From Mycolicibacterium grossiae (GTDB lineage Bacteria; Actinomycetota; Actinomycetes; Mycobacteriales; Mycobacteriaceae), in NCBI RefSeq assembly GCF_008329645.1, contig NZ_CP043474.1:2666001-2730000 (forward strand): a stretch of 64,000 nt of DNA, written 5' to 3'. The notes beneath the pieces were generated by a model, which ran no database searches, had not been told where the DNA came from, and was given only the letters and a program-made list of their open reading frames with translations. The position numbers and the translations under genes are program-made. Positions 1-7,905 of this stretch are shown here, in pieces; the first letter of the stretch is position 1, and every line of letters begins with the position of its first letter.

Positions 1-334
1 CGACGATCTTCACCGGAAGCCGGCTGCGGTAGCTGTGGGTCGGGTTGCCCGGGAACTTCTTGTCGGTGACGTTGGGGTCGTCCTCGAGGTCATCGCCGGG
101 CTCGACCACGTAGACGCGGCAGCGGCCCTCACCGACCGCCATCTCGGCCGCGAGGACCGCACCGTCCAACACCTTCGTCATGTACACGTGGTTCGCGACG
201 TGTCCGGGCCGGTAGTTGGATGCGTGCCCCGGCTCGAGGTAGTCCCCGATCCGTAGGTCGGCCTTCGTGCCGTGGAAGTACGCCCCCGACTCGTGCACCT
301 GAAACCGCTCCGGCGTATCGGCCATCTCTGCCAT
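1..334 (-). CDS. arr: Rifamycin ADP-ribosyltransferase (partial, 3' end outside window)
   Basis: Arr inactivates rifamycins by transferring ADP-ribose from NAD+ to the ansa-chain hydroxyl. The visible 111 residues read through the family core: HESGAYFHGTK near residues 14-24, NHVYMTK near 48-54 and EDDPNVTDKKFPGNP near 84-98. These hold the His, Tyr and Asp expected at the active site. They resemble the M. smegmatis enzyme as I remember it. Arr is about 140 residues, so roughly the last 30 codons are missing at the window edge. The ATG at 334 is chosen because a GGGGAGGG ribosome-binding site lies a few bases upstream; a second in-frame ATG is at 325. It is divergent from the peptidase E gene, with 168 bp between starts. 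No resistance cassette or mobile element is seen next to it, which fits an intrinsic chromosomal gene. Confidence 0.9.
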   Translation of the reverse strand, partial: MAEMADTPERFQVHESGAYFHGTKADLRIGDYLEPGHASNYRPGHVANHVYMTKVLDGAVLAAEMAVGEGRCRVYVVEPGDDLEDDPNVTDKKFPGNPTHSYRSRLPVKIV

Positions 335-466
335 CGAAACCCTCCCCGTCTTGCTGGTGCGCCGGACGATCCTGCGCCACACCCGGGGTCTTGCCGCAAG
401 CCCCCACCCCGGCGTTATGGTGAGAGTGGGAGGCCGAGGAGTCGGCCGCCGTTCCCCGGAACCCCG

Positions 467-502
467 TTGTCACGCCCGCACGCTCGCTCTACCGTCGCAG
501 GC
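467..502 (+). promoter_or_regulatory. Sigma-A type promoter for the peptidase E gene, leaderless
   Basis: TTGTCA (467-472) and TACCGT (490-495) are separated by exactly 17 bp. The ATG at 503 follows the -10 element by 7 bases. No purine-rich ribosome-binding site precedes this ATG, so the transcript probably begins at the start codon. This spacing also supports 503 as the true start over the longer in-frame reading that begins near 272. Confidence 0.6.
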
Positions 503-1228
503 ATGCCTGCCGACGAGCCCACGATCCTGGCCACCAGCGGCGGAATCGGCGACGGTGTCCGCACCCGCCTCGCCTTCACCGCATTGACGGATCATGCGGT
601 CGAGCTGTCCGGGGCCACCGGGCGGCGTCCGCGAATGTGCCTGCTGGCCACGGCGATGGGCGACGACTCGGCCGTCCTGCACTACCTCGCCGAGGCGGCG
701 TGGACACGCGGCTTCGCTCCGTCACACGTGTCGCTCTTCCCGATGCCCAACGTGGCGGACGTCGCCGCGCACCTGCTCGAGCAGGACGTGGTCTGGGTGT
801 TCGGCGGCAGCGTCGCGGGCCTGCTCGCGATGTGGCGGCTGCACGGACTCGATGACGCCCTCCGCGCGGCGTGGCAGGCCGGAGTCGTGCTGACCGGGAT
901 CTCCGCCGGGTCGATCTGCTGGCACGCCGGCGGTACCACCGACTCCTTCGGGCCCGACCTCCGGCCCGTCACCGACGGGCTCGGCTTCGTGCCGTACGGC
1001 AACGGGGTGCACTACGACTCGGAAGCCCGGCGCCGTCCCCTGCTGCACCGACTCGTCGGCGACGGGGTGCTGCCCACCGCGTACGCGACGGACGACGGAG
1101 CCGGGGTGCTCTACCGCGGCACCGACTTCGTGGAGGCGGTCGCCGAGCACCCAACCGCGGGCGCATACCGCGTCGAGCGGCGCGGCGGCGCGGCGGTCGA
1201 GACGGCCCTCGACGTTCGGCGCCTGTGA
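503..1228 (+). CDS. Peptidase E (family S51 serine peptidase)
   Basis: A 241-residue cytoplasmic peptidase of the S51 family, whose classical members cleave N-terminal aspartyl dipeptides. The nucleophile Ser lies in GISAGSICW (about residue 135), the family's G-x-S-A-G-x-x-x-W motif. The N-terminal ATSGG and the later VWVFGGS are the usual Rossmann-like strand ends of this fold. Length fits the family (about 230-250). The open frame extends upstream to 272, but the family homology begins at MPADEPTILATSGG and a promoter sits just before 503. The gene is monocistronic: arr is divergent and the next gene downstream has its own operator region. The actual peptide specificity cannot be read from the sequence. 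Confidence 0.85.
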   Translation: MPADEPTILATSGGIGDGVRTRLAFTALTDHAVELSGATGRRPRMCLLATAMGDDSAVLHYLAEAAWTRGFAPSHVSLFPMPNVADVAAHLLEQDVVWVFGGSVAGLLAMWRLHGLDDALRAAWQAGVVLTGISAGSICWHAGGTTDSFGPDLRPVTDGLGFVPYGNGVHYDSEARRRPLLHRLVGDGVLPTAYATDDGAGVLYRGTDFVEAVAEHPTAGAYRVERRGGAAVETALDVRRL

Positions 1229-1259
1229 CCTGATCGCGACCGCGCCGGCTTGAGACCAA

Positions 1260-1289
1260 TTTCGCGAAAGCGCATGCGCAAGCGCTTGC
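1260..1289. promoter_or_regulatory. Triple palindrome operator cluster upstream of the sugar ABC operon
   Basis: Three perfect palindromes abut or overlap: TTTCGCGAAA (1260-1269), GCGCATGCGC (1270-1279) and GCAAGCGCTTGC (1278-1289). The last has the central CG and AAGCGCTT core typical of LacI-family operators. The operon that follows ends with a LacI-type repressor gene, so autoregulation is the simplest reading. The lipoprotein gene starts 64 bp downstream, with a GAGGGAG ribosome-binding site at 1342-1348. Confidence 0.6.
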
Positions 1290-1353
1290 CTAGAGCCTAT
1301 CGTCCGACGGAGCCGCGACGCGGTCCGCGTCGCACCGGGACGAGGGAGTCCAC

Positions 1354-2352
1354 ATGGTCATGCAGCGTGCGTCGAGAACCCGCGCAGTGGGGGCGGCGCT
1401 GGTCGCCGGATCGCTGGTCCTCGGCCTGACCGCCTGCGGCGGATCCGGGTCGGACAGCGTCAAGGTCGGACTCATCACCAAGACCGACTCGAATCCCTAC
1501 TTCGTGAAGCTCCGCGAGGCGGCGCAGGCTCAAGCCGACAAGGACGGAGCGCAACTCGTCGCGCTCGCAGGCGCATTCGACGGCGACAACGAAGGGCAGG
1601 TCTCGGCGATCGAAAACATGGTCGGCCAAGGCGTCAAGGGCATCCTCATCACGCCGAACTCCTCGACGGGTGTGCTCGACGCGATCAAGAAGGCGCGCGA
1701 TGCCGGCGTCGTCGTCATCGCCCTCGACACCGCCACCGATCCCGAGGACGCCGTGGACGCGACGTTCGCCACCGACAACAAGGCTGCGGGCGTCAGCCAG
1801 GGCAAGTGGGTGCGGGCCGCCATCGGCAACGCCGCACCGCAGGTCGTGATGCTCGACGGGACGCCCGGCGGCACGGTCGACACCTTCCGTCACGACGGCT
1901 TCCTCGAGGGCTTCGGCATCACCAACGACTCGCCGGAGATCGTCGGACAGGAGAACACCAACGGCGATCAGACCAAGGCGCAGACCGCGATGGAGAACAT
2001 CCTGCAGCGCGCCCCGCGGATCAATGCGCTGTACACGATCAACGAGCCCGCGGCCGCCGGTGCCTACCAGGCGATCCAGTCCGCGAACCGCACCGGGCAG
2101 ATCACCATCGGTTCGATCGATGGCAGCTGCACCGGGATCGCGGACGTCAAGTCCGGCAAGATCGGTGCGACGGTGCTGCAATTCCCCGCCGAGATGGCGG
2201 AACTGGGCGTCCAGGCGGTCGTGACGTTCGCCAAGGACGGCACGAAGCCGAGCGGATTCAACGACACCGGTTCGCAGCTCGTCACCGACAAGCCGATGCC
2301 GGGCGTCGAGTCCAAGGACACCGCCTGGGGCGAACAGAACTGCTGGGGCTGA
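1354..2352 (+). CDS. Sugar ABC transporter substrate-binding lipoprotein (RbsB/FrcB type)
   Basis: A 332-residue extracytoplasmic receptor that would capture a monosaccharide for the permease encoded next. The N-terminus has a basic stretch, a hydrophobic helix and the lipobox LTAC at about residues 25-28, so the mature protein is anchored through that Cys. The remainder is a type I periplasmic-binding fold: KVGLITKTDSNPYF opens the first lobe, and the GILITPNSS and VIALDT strand ends and the late IGSIDGS are typical of the ribose/fructose receptor group. It is the first gene of a six-gene operon, behind the palindromes at 1260-1289. The single-domain ATPase and adjacent kinases recall frcBCAK (fructose) of rhizobia, but the ligand is inferred only. 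Confidence 0.85.
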   Translation: MVMQRASRTRAVGAALVAGSLVLGLTACGGSGSDSVKVGLITKTDSNPYFVKLREAAQAQADKDGAQLVALAGAFDGDNEGQVSAIENMVGQGVKGILITPNSSTGVLDAIKKARDAGVVVIALDTATDPEDAVDATFATDNKAAGVSQGKWVRAAIGNAAPQVVMLDGTPGGTVDTFRHDGFLEGFGITNDSPEIVGQENTNGDQTKAQTAMENILQRAPRINALYTINEPAAAGAYQAIQSANRTGQITIGSIDGSCTGIADVKSGKIGATVLQFPAEMAELGVQAVVTFAKDGTKPSGFNDTGSQLVTDKPMPGVESKDTAWGEQNCWG

Positions 2353-2360
2353 GCCACGAC

Positions 2361-3356
2361 ATGACCACTGGCGCCCCCGAGACGGCGACTCCGCCGGTGT
2401 CGAGCCGGTTCACCGTGGGCAATCTGCTCCGTGAACCGCTGCTCGGCCCGCTGGTCGCCCTCGTCATCGCGATCATCGTCTTCGGTGCGGTCTCGGATTC
2501 CTTCCTCGAGCCGCAGAACGTGTCGCTGATCCTGCAGCAATCGGTCGTCATCGGCATCCTCGCCGTGGGGCAGACGCTGATCATCCTCACCTCCGGCATC
2601 GATCTCTCGATCGGTGCGGTGGCCGTGCTCGGCACGATCGTGTTGGCGCAGACGGCGGGAGCGACCGGGCCGGTCGTGGCGCTCGGGTCGACGCTGCTGG
2701 TGTGCGTGGTCCTCGGAGCCGTCAACGGCGGCCTCGTCACCGGCCTGCGCCTGCCGCCGTTCATCGTGACGCTCGGGACGTTCACCGCCATCCAGGCGGC
2801 CACCCGCCTATTGGCCGGCTCCGAGACCTACCGCGTGGAACCGGGACCCCTCACCCTGCTGGGCACGTCCTTCCGCATCGGCTCGTTCTCCACCACCTTC
2901 GGCGTCGTCGTGATGCTGCTCGTCTACGTCGTCATGTGGTTCGCCCTGTCCCAGACGTCCTGGGGGCGACACGTCTACGCCGTCGGCGGCAACCCGCAGG
3001 CGTCGGACCTGTCGGGCATCAAGTCCGGCCGGGTGCTGCTGTCGGTGTACGTCACCACCGGCGTGATCGCCGCCATCGCGGCGTGGGCCGCCCTCGGACG
3101 CATCCCCAACGCGGATCCGAACGCCTACCAGAACGCCAACCTCGAGACCATCACCGCGGTCGTCATCGGCGGCACCAGCCTGTTCGGCGGCCGCGGCGGC
3201 GTCGGCGGAACCCTCGTCGGCACGCTGATCGTCGGCGTCCTCCGCAACGGACTGACCCAGGCCGGGGTCGACAACCTCTACCAGAACATCGCCACCGGCG
3301 TCCTCGTCATCGTCGCGGTGGCGGTGGACCAGTTCACCCGCAGGAGGTCCCGATGA
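2361..3356 (+). CDS. Sugar ABC transporter permease (RbsC/FrcC type)
   Basis: A 331-residue integral membrane subunit of a CUT2-type importer. About ten hydrophobic segments are visible, starting with VALVIAIIVFGAV near residue 35. The family-diagnostic LTSGIDLSIGAV lies near residues 80-92 and the cytoplasmic coupling loop VYAVGGNPQASDLSGI near 210. The late VIGGTSLFGGRGG is the usual conserved segment before the last helices. The ATG at 2361 lies 8 bases after the lipoprotein stop. Its stop overlaps the ATPase start (ATGA at 3353-3356), so translation is probably coupled. One permease gene fits a homodimeric CUT2 transporter. Confidence 0.87.
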   Translation: MTTGAPETATPPVSSRFTVGNLLREPLLGPLVALVIAIIVFGAVSDSFLEPQNVSLILQQSVVIGILAVGQTLIILTSGIDLSIGAVAVLGTIVLAQTAGATGPVVALGSTLLVCVVLGAVNGGLVTGLRLPPFIVTLGTFTAIQAATRLLAGSETYRVEPGPLTLLGTSFRIGSFSTTFGVVVMLLVYVVMWFALSQTSWGRHVYAVGGNPQASDLSGIKSGRVLLSVYVTTGVIAAIAAWAALGRIPNADPNAYQNANLETITAVVIGGTSLFGGRGGVGGTLVGTLIVGVLRNGLTQAGVDNLYQNIATGVLVIVAVAVDQFTRRRSR

Positions 3357-4135
3357 CCGGCGCTCCCGTCCTCGAAGCGCGCGGCCTGGTCAAGAAGTAC
3401 GGCAACGTGACGGCGATCAACGGTGCCGACTTCGAGTTGCGCGCCGGCGAGGTGCTCGCGGTCATCGGCGACAACGGAGCCGGCAAGACCAGCCTCATCA
3501 AGGCGCTGGCCGGTGCCGTCATCCCCGACGCCGGACAGATCCTCGTCAACGGCGAAGCCGTGTCGTTCAAGAACACGCGCGACGCCCGGGCCGCCGGAAT
3601 CGAGACGGTGTACCAGGACCTCGCCGTCGTGCCCGCGCTCGACATCGCGTCGAACCTCTACCTCGGGCGCGAGCTGCGGCGTAAAGGACTCGCCGGCACC
3701 GTGTTCCGTCTCCTGGACATGCCCAGGATGCGCGCGGAGGCGGCCCGGCACCTTGCGGAGCTGAAGATCGGCATCAAGAACGTCAACCAGGCCGTCGAGA
3801 CGTTGTCCGGTGGGCAGCGGCAGGGCGTGGCAGTCGCGCGGGCGGCCGCATTCGGCCGCGGCGTGATCATCATGGACGAGCCCACGGCCGCGCTCGGCGT
3901 CCGCGAGTCCGGACAGGTCATCGACCTCATCCGGTCCATCCGCGAACGCGGCATCCCGGTGGTGTTGATCAGCCACGACATGCCGCATGTCTTCGAGGTC
4001 GCCGACCGCATCCACATCCACCGGCTCGGGCAGCGTGCCGGGGTGGTCGACCCCCGCCGCCGCACGATGTCCGAGGTGGTGGCACTCATGACCGGGGCGG
4101 AGGAGCCGACCGATGAGGAACGCGCCGGACTCTGA
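3353..4135 (+). CDS. Sugar ABC transporter ATP-binding protein (single-domain, FrcA-like)
   Basis: A 260-residue ATPase energising the permease encoded upstream. Walker A is GDNGAGKT (39-46), the ABC signature LSGGQ (151-155), Walker B VIIMDEPT (about 171-178) and the switch His lies in LISHDM (about 207-212). Most CUT2 ATPases (RbsA) carry two fused nucleotide-binding domains of about 500 residues. This one has a single domain, as in the rhizobial fructose transporter FrcA, so it should work as a homodimer. The ATG overlaps the permease stop. Its C-terminal coding end overlaps the kinase start by 23 bases. Confidence 0.87.
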   Translation: MTGAPVLEARGLVKKYGNVTAINGADFELRAGEVLAVIGDNGAGKTSLIKALAGAVIPDAGQILVNGEAVSFKNTRDARAAGIETVYQDLAVVPALDIASNLYLGRELRRKGLAGTVFRLLDMPRMRAEAARHLAELKIGIKNVNQAVETLSGGQRQGVAVARAAAFGRGVIIMDEPTAALGVRESGQVIDLIRSIRERGIPVVLISHDMPHVFEVADRIHIHRLGQRAGVVDPRRRTMSEVVALMTGAEEPTDEERAGL

Positions 4136-5027
4136 GCGAGCCCCCGCCGGACTGTTCGTCGGATTGGCGACCCTCGACGTCGTGCACCGCATCACCGAGG
4201 CGCCGGCGGTGAACGAGAAGGTCACCGCAACGGCGCAATTCGTGGCAGCCGGCGGGCCCGCGGCCAACGCCGCGGTCACCTTCGCCGCGCTGGGTGGTCG
4301 CGCCACCCTGCTGACGGCCCTCGGCGACGGGGACGTCGCAGACCTGATCCGCGCCGACCTCTCCCGCCACCACGTCGACGTCGTCGATGCGGCCGCGGGA
4401 GCGGAGCGGGCGGTGCCGGTTTCCGCGGTCTCGGTGCTCGAGTCGACGGGCGAGCGGTCGGTGGTGTCGCTGGACGCCGTGCACTCCGATGCCGAGCCGC
4501 CGGCGGGCCTCGCCGACCTCGTCGCGGCCGCCGACGTCATGCTCGTCGACGGGCACCACCCGATGCTGGCCCGTGCCGCCGTCCGTACGACTGAAGCGCG
4601 GTCCGTTCCCGTCGTCGTGGACGCGGGCCGATGGAAGCCGGTGCTGGCCGACGTCCTGCCGCACGCGACCGACGTGGTGTGCTCCGACGACTTTCGCGTA
4701 CCGAACGCCGAGACGTCGGCCTCGACCGCGACGGCGCTCGTCGACGGCGGGGTGGCGACCGTGGTGATCACCCACGGCGGAGACCCGGTCGAATGGTGGT
4801 CGGGCGGTCGGTGCGGCACCGTGCCGGTGCCGGCCGTCGACGCCGTCGACACTCTCGGCGCCGGAGATGCGTTCCACGGTGCGTACTGCTTCCACGCCGC
4901 CGAGCCCGGCGGCGACGTAGCGGACCGCATCGATCGCGCGGCGCGCGTGGCGGCACTACGGTGTTCCCGAGTCGGTCCGCGTGCCTGGCTCGACGAACTG
5001 CCCAATCCTCGAAGGCGTGCACGGTGA
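4113..5027 (+). CDS. PfkB-family carbohydrate kinase
   Basis: A 304-residue ribokinase-fold sugar kinase, likely acting on the imported sugar or a product of it. The N-terminal substrate side shows GLATLDVVHRI, then the AAGGPAANAAV segment near residues 47-57 (family signature 1). The second signature DTLGAGDAF starts at D246, with the GAGD anion hole and catalytic Asp at about 249-252. Length is normal for PfkB kinases. The ATG at 4113 lies inside the ATPase gene (23-base overlap). The stop overlaps the GTG of the following P-loop kinase (GTGA at 5024-5027). The exact sugar and the phosphorylated position are unknown. Confidence 0.82.
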   Translation: MRNAPDSERAPAGLFVGLATLDVVHRITEAPAVNEKVTATAQFVAAGGPAANAAVTFAALGGRATLLTALGDGDVADLIRADLSRHHVDVVDAAAGAERAVPVSAVSVLESTGERSVVSLDAVHSDAEPPAGLADLVAAADVMLVDGHHPMLARAAVRTTEARSVPVVVDAGRWKPVLADVLPHATDVVCSDDFRVPNAETSASTATALVDGGVATVVITHGGDPVEWWSGGRCGTVPVPAVDAVDTLGAGDAFHGAYCFHAAEPGGDVADRIDRAARVAALRCSRVGPRAWLDELPNPRRRAR

Positions 5028-5674
5028 GCATCGATCGGGACGTCCAGGACGCCACACTGGCGGACCTCGTCACGTGGGCCGGGGCGCTCGTCGTCCCCGG
5101 TGCGCGTCGCATCCTCGGGCTCACCGGCGCGCCGGGCGCCGGAAAGTCCACCGTCGCCGAGCAATTGGTGACCGCGCTCGGGCCCGACGTCGCCGTGCTG
5201 GTCCCGATGGACGGGTTCCACCTGGCGAACGAGGTCTTGCTGGCCCTGGGCCGCCGGGACCGCAAGGGCGCTTACGACACGTTCGACGACGGCGGCTATG
5301 CGCGACTGCTCGCCGCCCTGCGCGCGCAGGACGCCGGCGACGCCGTGATCTACGCGCCCCGGTTCCGCCGCGAGATCGAAGAACCCATCGGCTCGTCCAT
5401 CCCCGTCCCGTCGAGCACGCCCCTGGTCGTCACCGAGGGAAACTACCTCCTGCTCGATACCGGCGCGTGGCCTGCGGCGCGCGCCTGCGTGGACGACGTG
5501 TGGTTCCTGGCTCCCGACACCGACGTCCGGCACGAGCGTCTGGTGCGCCGCCACGAGGCCTACGGCAAGACGCCGGAGGAGGCGCAGTTCTGGGCGCTCG
5601 GGTCCGACGAGCGCAATGCACAGCTCATCGAATCGACCGCGGCACGCGCCGACCGCATCGTGCGCCTGCCATGA
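5024..5674 (+). CDS. P-loop kinase of uridine-kinase/pantothenate-kinase type (FrcK-like)
   Basis: A 216-residue nucleoside/nucleotide-kinase-like protein. The P-loop is GAPGAGKST (35-43). VPMDGFHL follows near residue 62 and resembles the substrate-side DGFH motif of the uridine kinase and pantothenate kinase group. VVTEGNYLLL near residue 137 is the Walker B-like strand of the same group. A kinase of this type follows the transporter genes in frcBCAK operons, where its role is not settled. GTG at 5024 overlaps the PfkB stop, and the stop overlaps the repressor ATG (ATGA at 5671-5674). Two kinases of unrelated folds in one uptake operon suggest two successive or alternative phosphorylations. 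Confidence 0.75.
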   Translation: MSIDRDVQDATLADLVTWAGALVVPGARRILGLTGAPGAGKSTVAEQLVTALGPDVAVLVPMDGFHLANEVLLALGRRDRKGAYDTFDDGGYARLLAALRAQDAGDAVIYAPRFRREIEEPIGSSIPVPSSTPLVVTEGNYLLLDTGAWPAARACVDDVWFLAPDTDVRHERLVRRHEAYGKTPEEAQFWALGSDERNAQLIESTAARADRIVRLP

Positions 5675-6681
5675 CCACGATGGGTGACGTCGCCCGCCTC
5701 GCCGGCGTCTCCGCCTCCACGGTCTCCCACGTCCTCAACGGCACCCGGAAGGTGGACGCGGCGACGCGCCAACGCGTCGAGGCGGCCATCGTCGAGACCG
5801 GCTACCGACGCAACGTCGCCGCGCGGGCGCTCGCCGGTGGTCGCACCCACACCGTGGGGCTGTCGATCTCGGCGCTGACCAACCCGTACTTCGGAAACCT
5901 GGTGCACGCCGTGGAGCGTGCGCTGTCCGACGCCGGATACGTGCTCATCGTGGGGGATTCGCACGACGAGGTGGAATCGGAGCGGCGCGTCACCGATTCG
6001 CTGCTCGATCGACAGGTCGACGGGATGATCGTGGCGCCTGCCCCCGGCTCCGAGGCCGTCAACCTGCCGGCGATCGCACGCTCGCGCACGCCGCTGGTGC
6101 TGATCGACCGGAGCGCGGACCTCGATTGCGACCAGGTCGGCCCGGAGAACGTCGCCTCGGCGCGCATGCTGACCGGGCATCTGCTCGACCTGGGGCACCG
6201 CCGCATCGCCGTCGTGCGGGGGATCGCCGGAATCTCGTCCACCCGTGAGCGTTTCGACGGCTACGTGGCGGCGCTGGCCGACCGCGGTCTGGCCGTGGAC
6301 CGGGCGCTGATCGTCGACGGTGAGTCGAACACCGACGTGGCCGAGCGCGAGGTGCGTGCGCTGCTGGCGCGGGACGACCGCCTGACCGCGCTGGTGTCGA
6401 TGAACAACGCCATGACGATCGGCGCGCTCAAGGCCGTCACGGGGTTGGGTCTCTCGATACCCGGTGACGTGGCCTTCGCGTGCTACGACGACTTCGAATG
6501 GGCGGACTCCTTCGAACCCAAGCTCACCGCGGCCGCGCAGGACGTGACGACGATCGGCGCCACCGCTGCCGCGCTGCTGTTGCGCCGCATCGCCGGTCAC
6601 GACGATCCGCTGCAGCGCATCCACGTGCCGACGGCTTTCCATCACCGCAATTCGTGCGGCTGCACCGTTGCCCGGTCCTGA
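5671..6681 (+). CDS. LacI-family transcriptional repressor of the sugar operon
   Basis: A 336-residue regulator. The LacI helix-turn-helix with hinge is at the N-terminus: MGDVARLAGVSASTVSHVLN occupies about residues 4-23. It is followed by a sugar-binding-protein-like effector domain (VGLSISALTNPYFGNLV, then the late FACYDDFEWA). It is the last gene of the operon and overlaps the preceding kinase by 4 bases. The GCAAGCGCTTGC palindrome upstream of the first gene is the obvious target, giving autoregulation relieved by the sugar or its phosphate. The C-terminus ends with CGC close to the stop, as seen in some actinobacterial LacI proteins. Confidence 0.87.
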   Translation: MTTMGDVARLAGVSASTVSHVLNGTRKVDAATRQRVEAAIVETGYRRNVAARALAGGRTHTVGLSISALTNPYFGNLVHAVERALSDAGYVLIVGDSHDEVESERRVTDSLLDRQVDGMIVAPAPGSEAVNLPAIARSRTPLVLIDRSADLDCDQVGPENVASARMLTGHLLDLGHRRIAVVRGIAGISSTRERFDGYVAALADRGLAVDRALIVDGESNTDVAEREVRALLARDDRLTALVSMNNAMTIGALKAVTGLGLSIPGDVAFACYDDFEWADSFEPKLTAAAQDVTTIGATAAALLLRRIAGHDDPLQRIHVPTAFHHRNSCGCTVARS

Positions 6682-6729
6682 TCGCGTCGGGTTAGACGCG
6701 CTCATCCCCTTGGCGGCCCAGCGCGCGAA

Positions 6730-7848
6730 TCACGGCGCAGGCCGATCGGACGTCAGGCCGATCGCGGTCCGCACGCCGTCTGCGTACTCGGCAGGACATT
6801 CCCAGGCCGCGAAGTGCCCGCCGCGAGAATGTTCGACCCACGACCGGACGTCGAAGAACCGCTCGGCGAATTCGCGCGGCGCGTTGACGAGGTCCTTGGG
6901 GAAGATCGTGAAAGCCGTCGGGATCTGGACGCCGCGGTCGGGTTTCGCGCCGCTCTCGACGTAGGGCGTGAAGGACGTGCCGATCGCTCCGCTGACCCAG
7001 TAGGCGGTGATCCACGTCAGCAACTCATCCCGGGTGAAGGCGCTCTCGACGTCGCCGCCGCAGTCGGTCCAGGAGCGCAGCTTCTCGAGGATCCAGGCGG
7101 CGAGCCCCGCCGGGGAGTCGCCGAGGGCGACGGCCACGGTGTGCGGCTTGGTCTTCTGCAGGTGCATGTACCCGCCCTCGGCGTCCTGCCAGCGATGGCC
7201 GTGAGCCATGTACGCGCGTTCGGATTCGGTGACGTCGGTCGGCGGGTTCACCAGGTAGCGGTACTGCGAGACGTCGGTGAGGTGCAGAGCGGCGACGTGG
7301 CGGGCGTGGCGGTCGGCGAGCACCTCGGCGACGTCGCAGCCGACGTCACCCGCCGAGACGACGTAACGGTCGTAGCCGAGTTCGGCCATCGCGTCGGCGA
7401 TGGCGTCCGCCGCGGCCGCAGCGGAGTGTCCCCGGCGCGCCGTCTCGGCAGCGAACGGGTAGCCGGGCAGCGCCGGGACGACGACGTCGACGTCCGACAG
7501 CAGGGGGAGCACTCGTTCGAATCGCAGGATGGAGTCCGGCCATCCGTGCAATAGGAGCACGGCGGCGCCGCCGGCCCGGTCGGCGCGCTGGTGGACGGCC
7601 CGGACCGGTGTGTCGGTGTCCGCGCCGGTGAGCGTCCACGGCAGCGCCCGGATGCGGTCCTCGTGCCGGCGCCAGTCGTAAGCGGTCGCCCAATGGTCGA
7701 GCAGGTCGGCGAGATAGTCGCCGTCCACTCCGCGTTCCCAGCCGAAACCCGTCGGCAGGGCGACGCGCCGGTACGCCTCGAGCCGCTGGCGGAGGTCGTC
7801 GAGATCCGCCTGCGCGACCGCGCGCGGAGCATGCTCGTCCCGGCTCAT
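6730..7848 (-). CDS. Epoxide hydrolase (EHN domain plus alpha/beta hydrolase)
   Basis: A 372-residue epoxide hydrolase opening epoxides to diols by an Asp-ester mechanism. An EHN-type N-terminal region spans about residues 10-75 (LDDLRQRLEAYR and GVDGDYLADLLDHWA). The alpha/beta-hydrolase core follows, with the oxyanion motif HGWPDS near residue 100. The nucleophile Asp lies in SAGDVGCDVA near 167, and the catalytic His in RGGHFAAWE near 345. The usual GGDWG elbow is AGDVG here, a mild variation. It converges on the sugar-operon repressor with only 48 bp between them. The TetR gene 57 bp upstream is in the same direction and may regulate it. The natural epoxide is unknown. Confidence 0.83.
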   Translation of the reverse strand: MSRDEHAPRAVAQADLDDLRQRLEAYRRVALPTGFGWERGVDGDYLADLLDHWATAYDWRRHEDRIRALPWTLTGADTDTPVRAVHQRADRAGGAAVLLLHGWPDSILRFERVLPLLSDVDVVVPALPGYPFAAETARRGHSAAAAADAIADAMAELGYDRYVVSAGDVGCDVAEVLADRHARHVAALHLTDVSQYRYLVNPPTDVTESERAYMAHGHRWQDAEGGYMHLQKTKPHTVAVALGDSPAGLAAWILEKLRSWTDCGGDVESAFTRDELLTWITAYWVSGAIGTSFTPYVESGAKPDRGVQIPTAFTIFPKDLVNAPREFAERFFDVRSWVEHSRGGHFAAWECPAEYADGVRTAIGLTSDRPAP

Positions 7849-7905
7849 CCTGCGGCGTCCCTCGGTCGCGGTGCGTGCATCACTGGCACGCTACTGCGGG
7901 ACTCC

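Noticed and set aside
3278..5554. 758-codon open frame antisense to the sugar operon
   Set aside because: It lies opposite well-supported transporter and kinase genes, its translation has no recognisable domain and is rich in Arg, Asp and His, and such frames are expected from high third-position GC.
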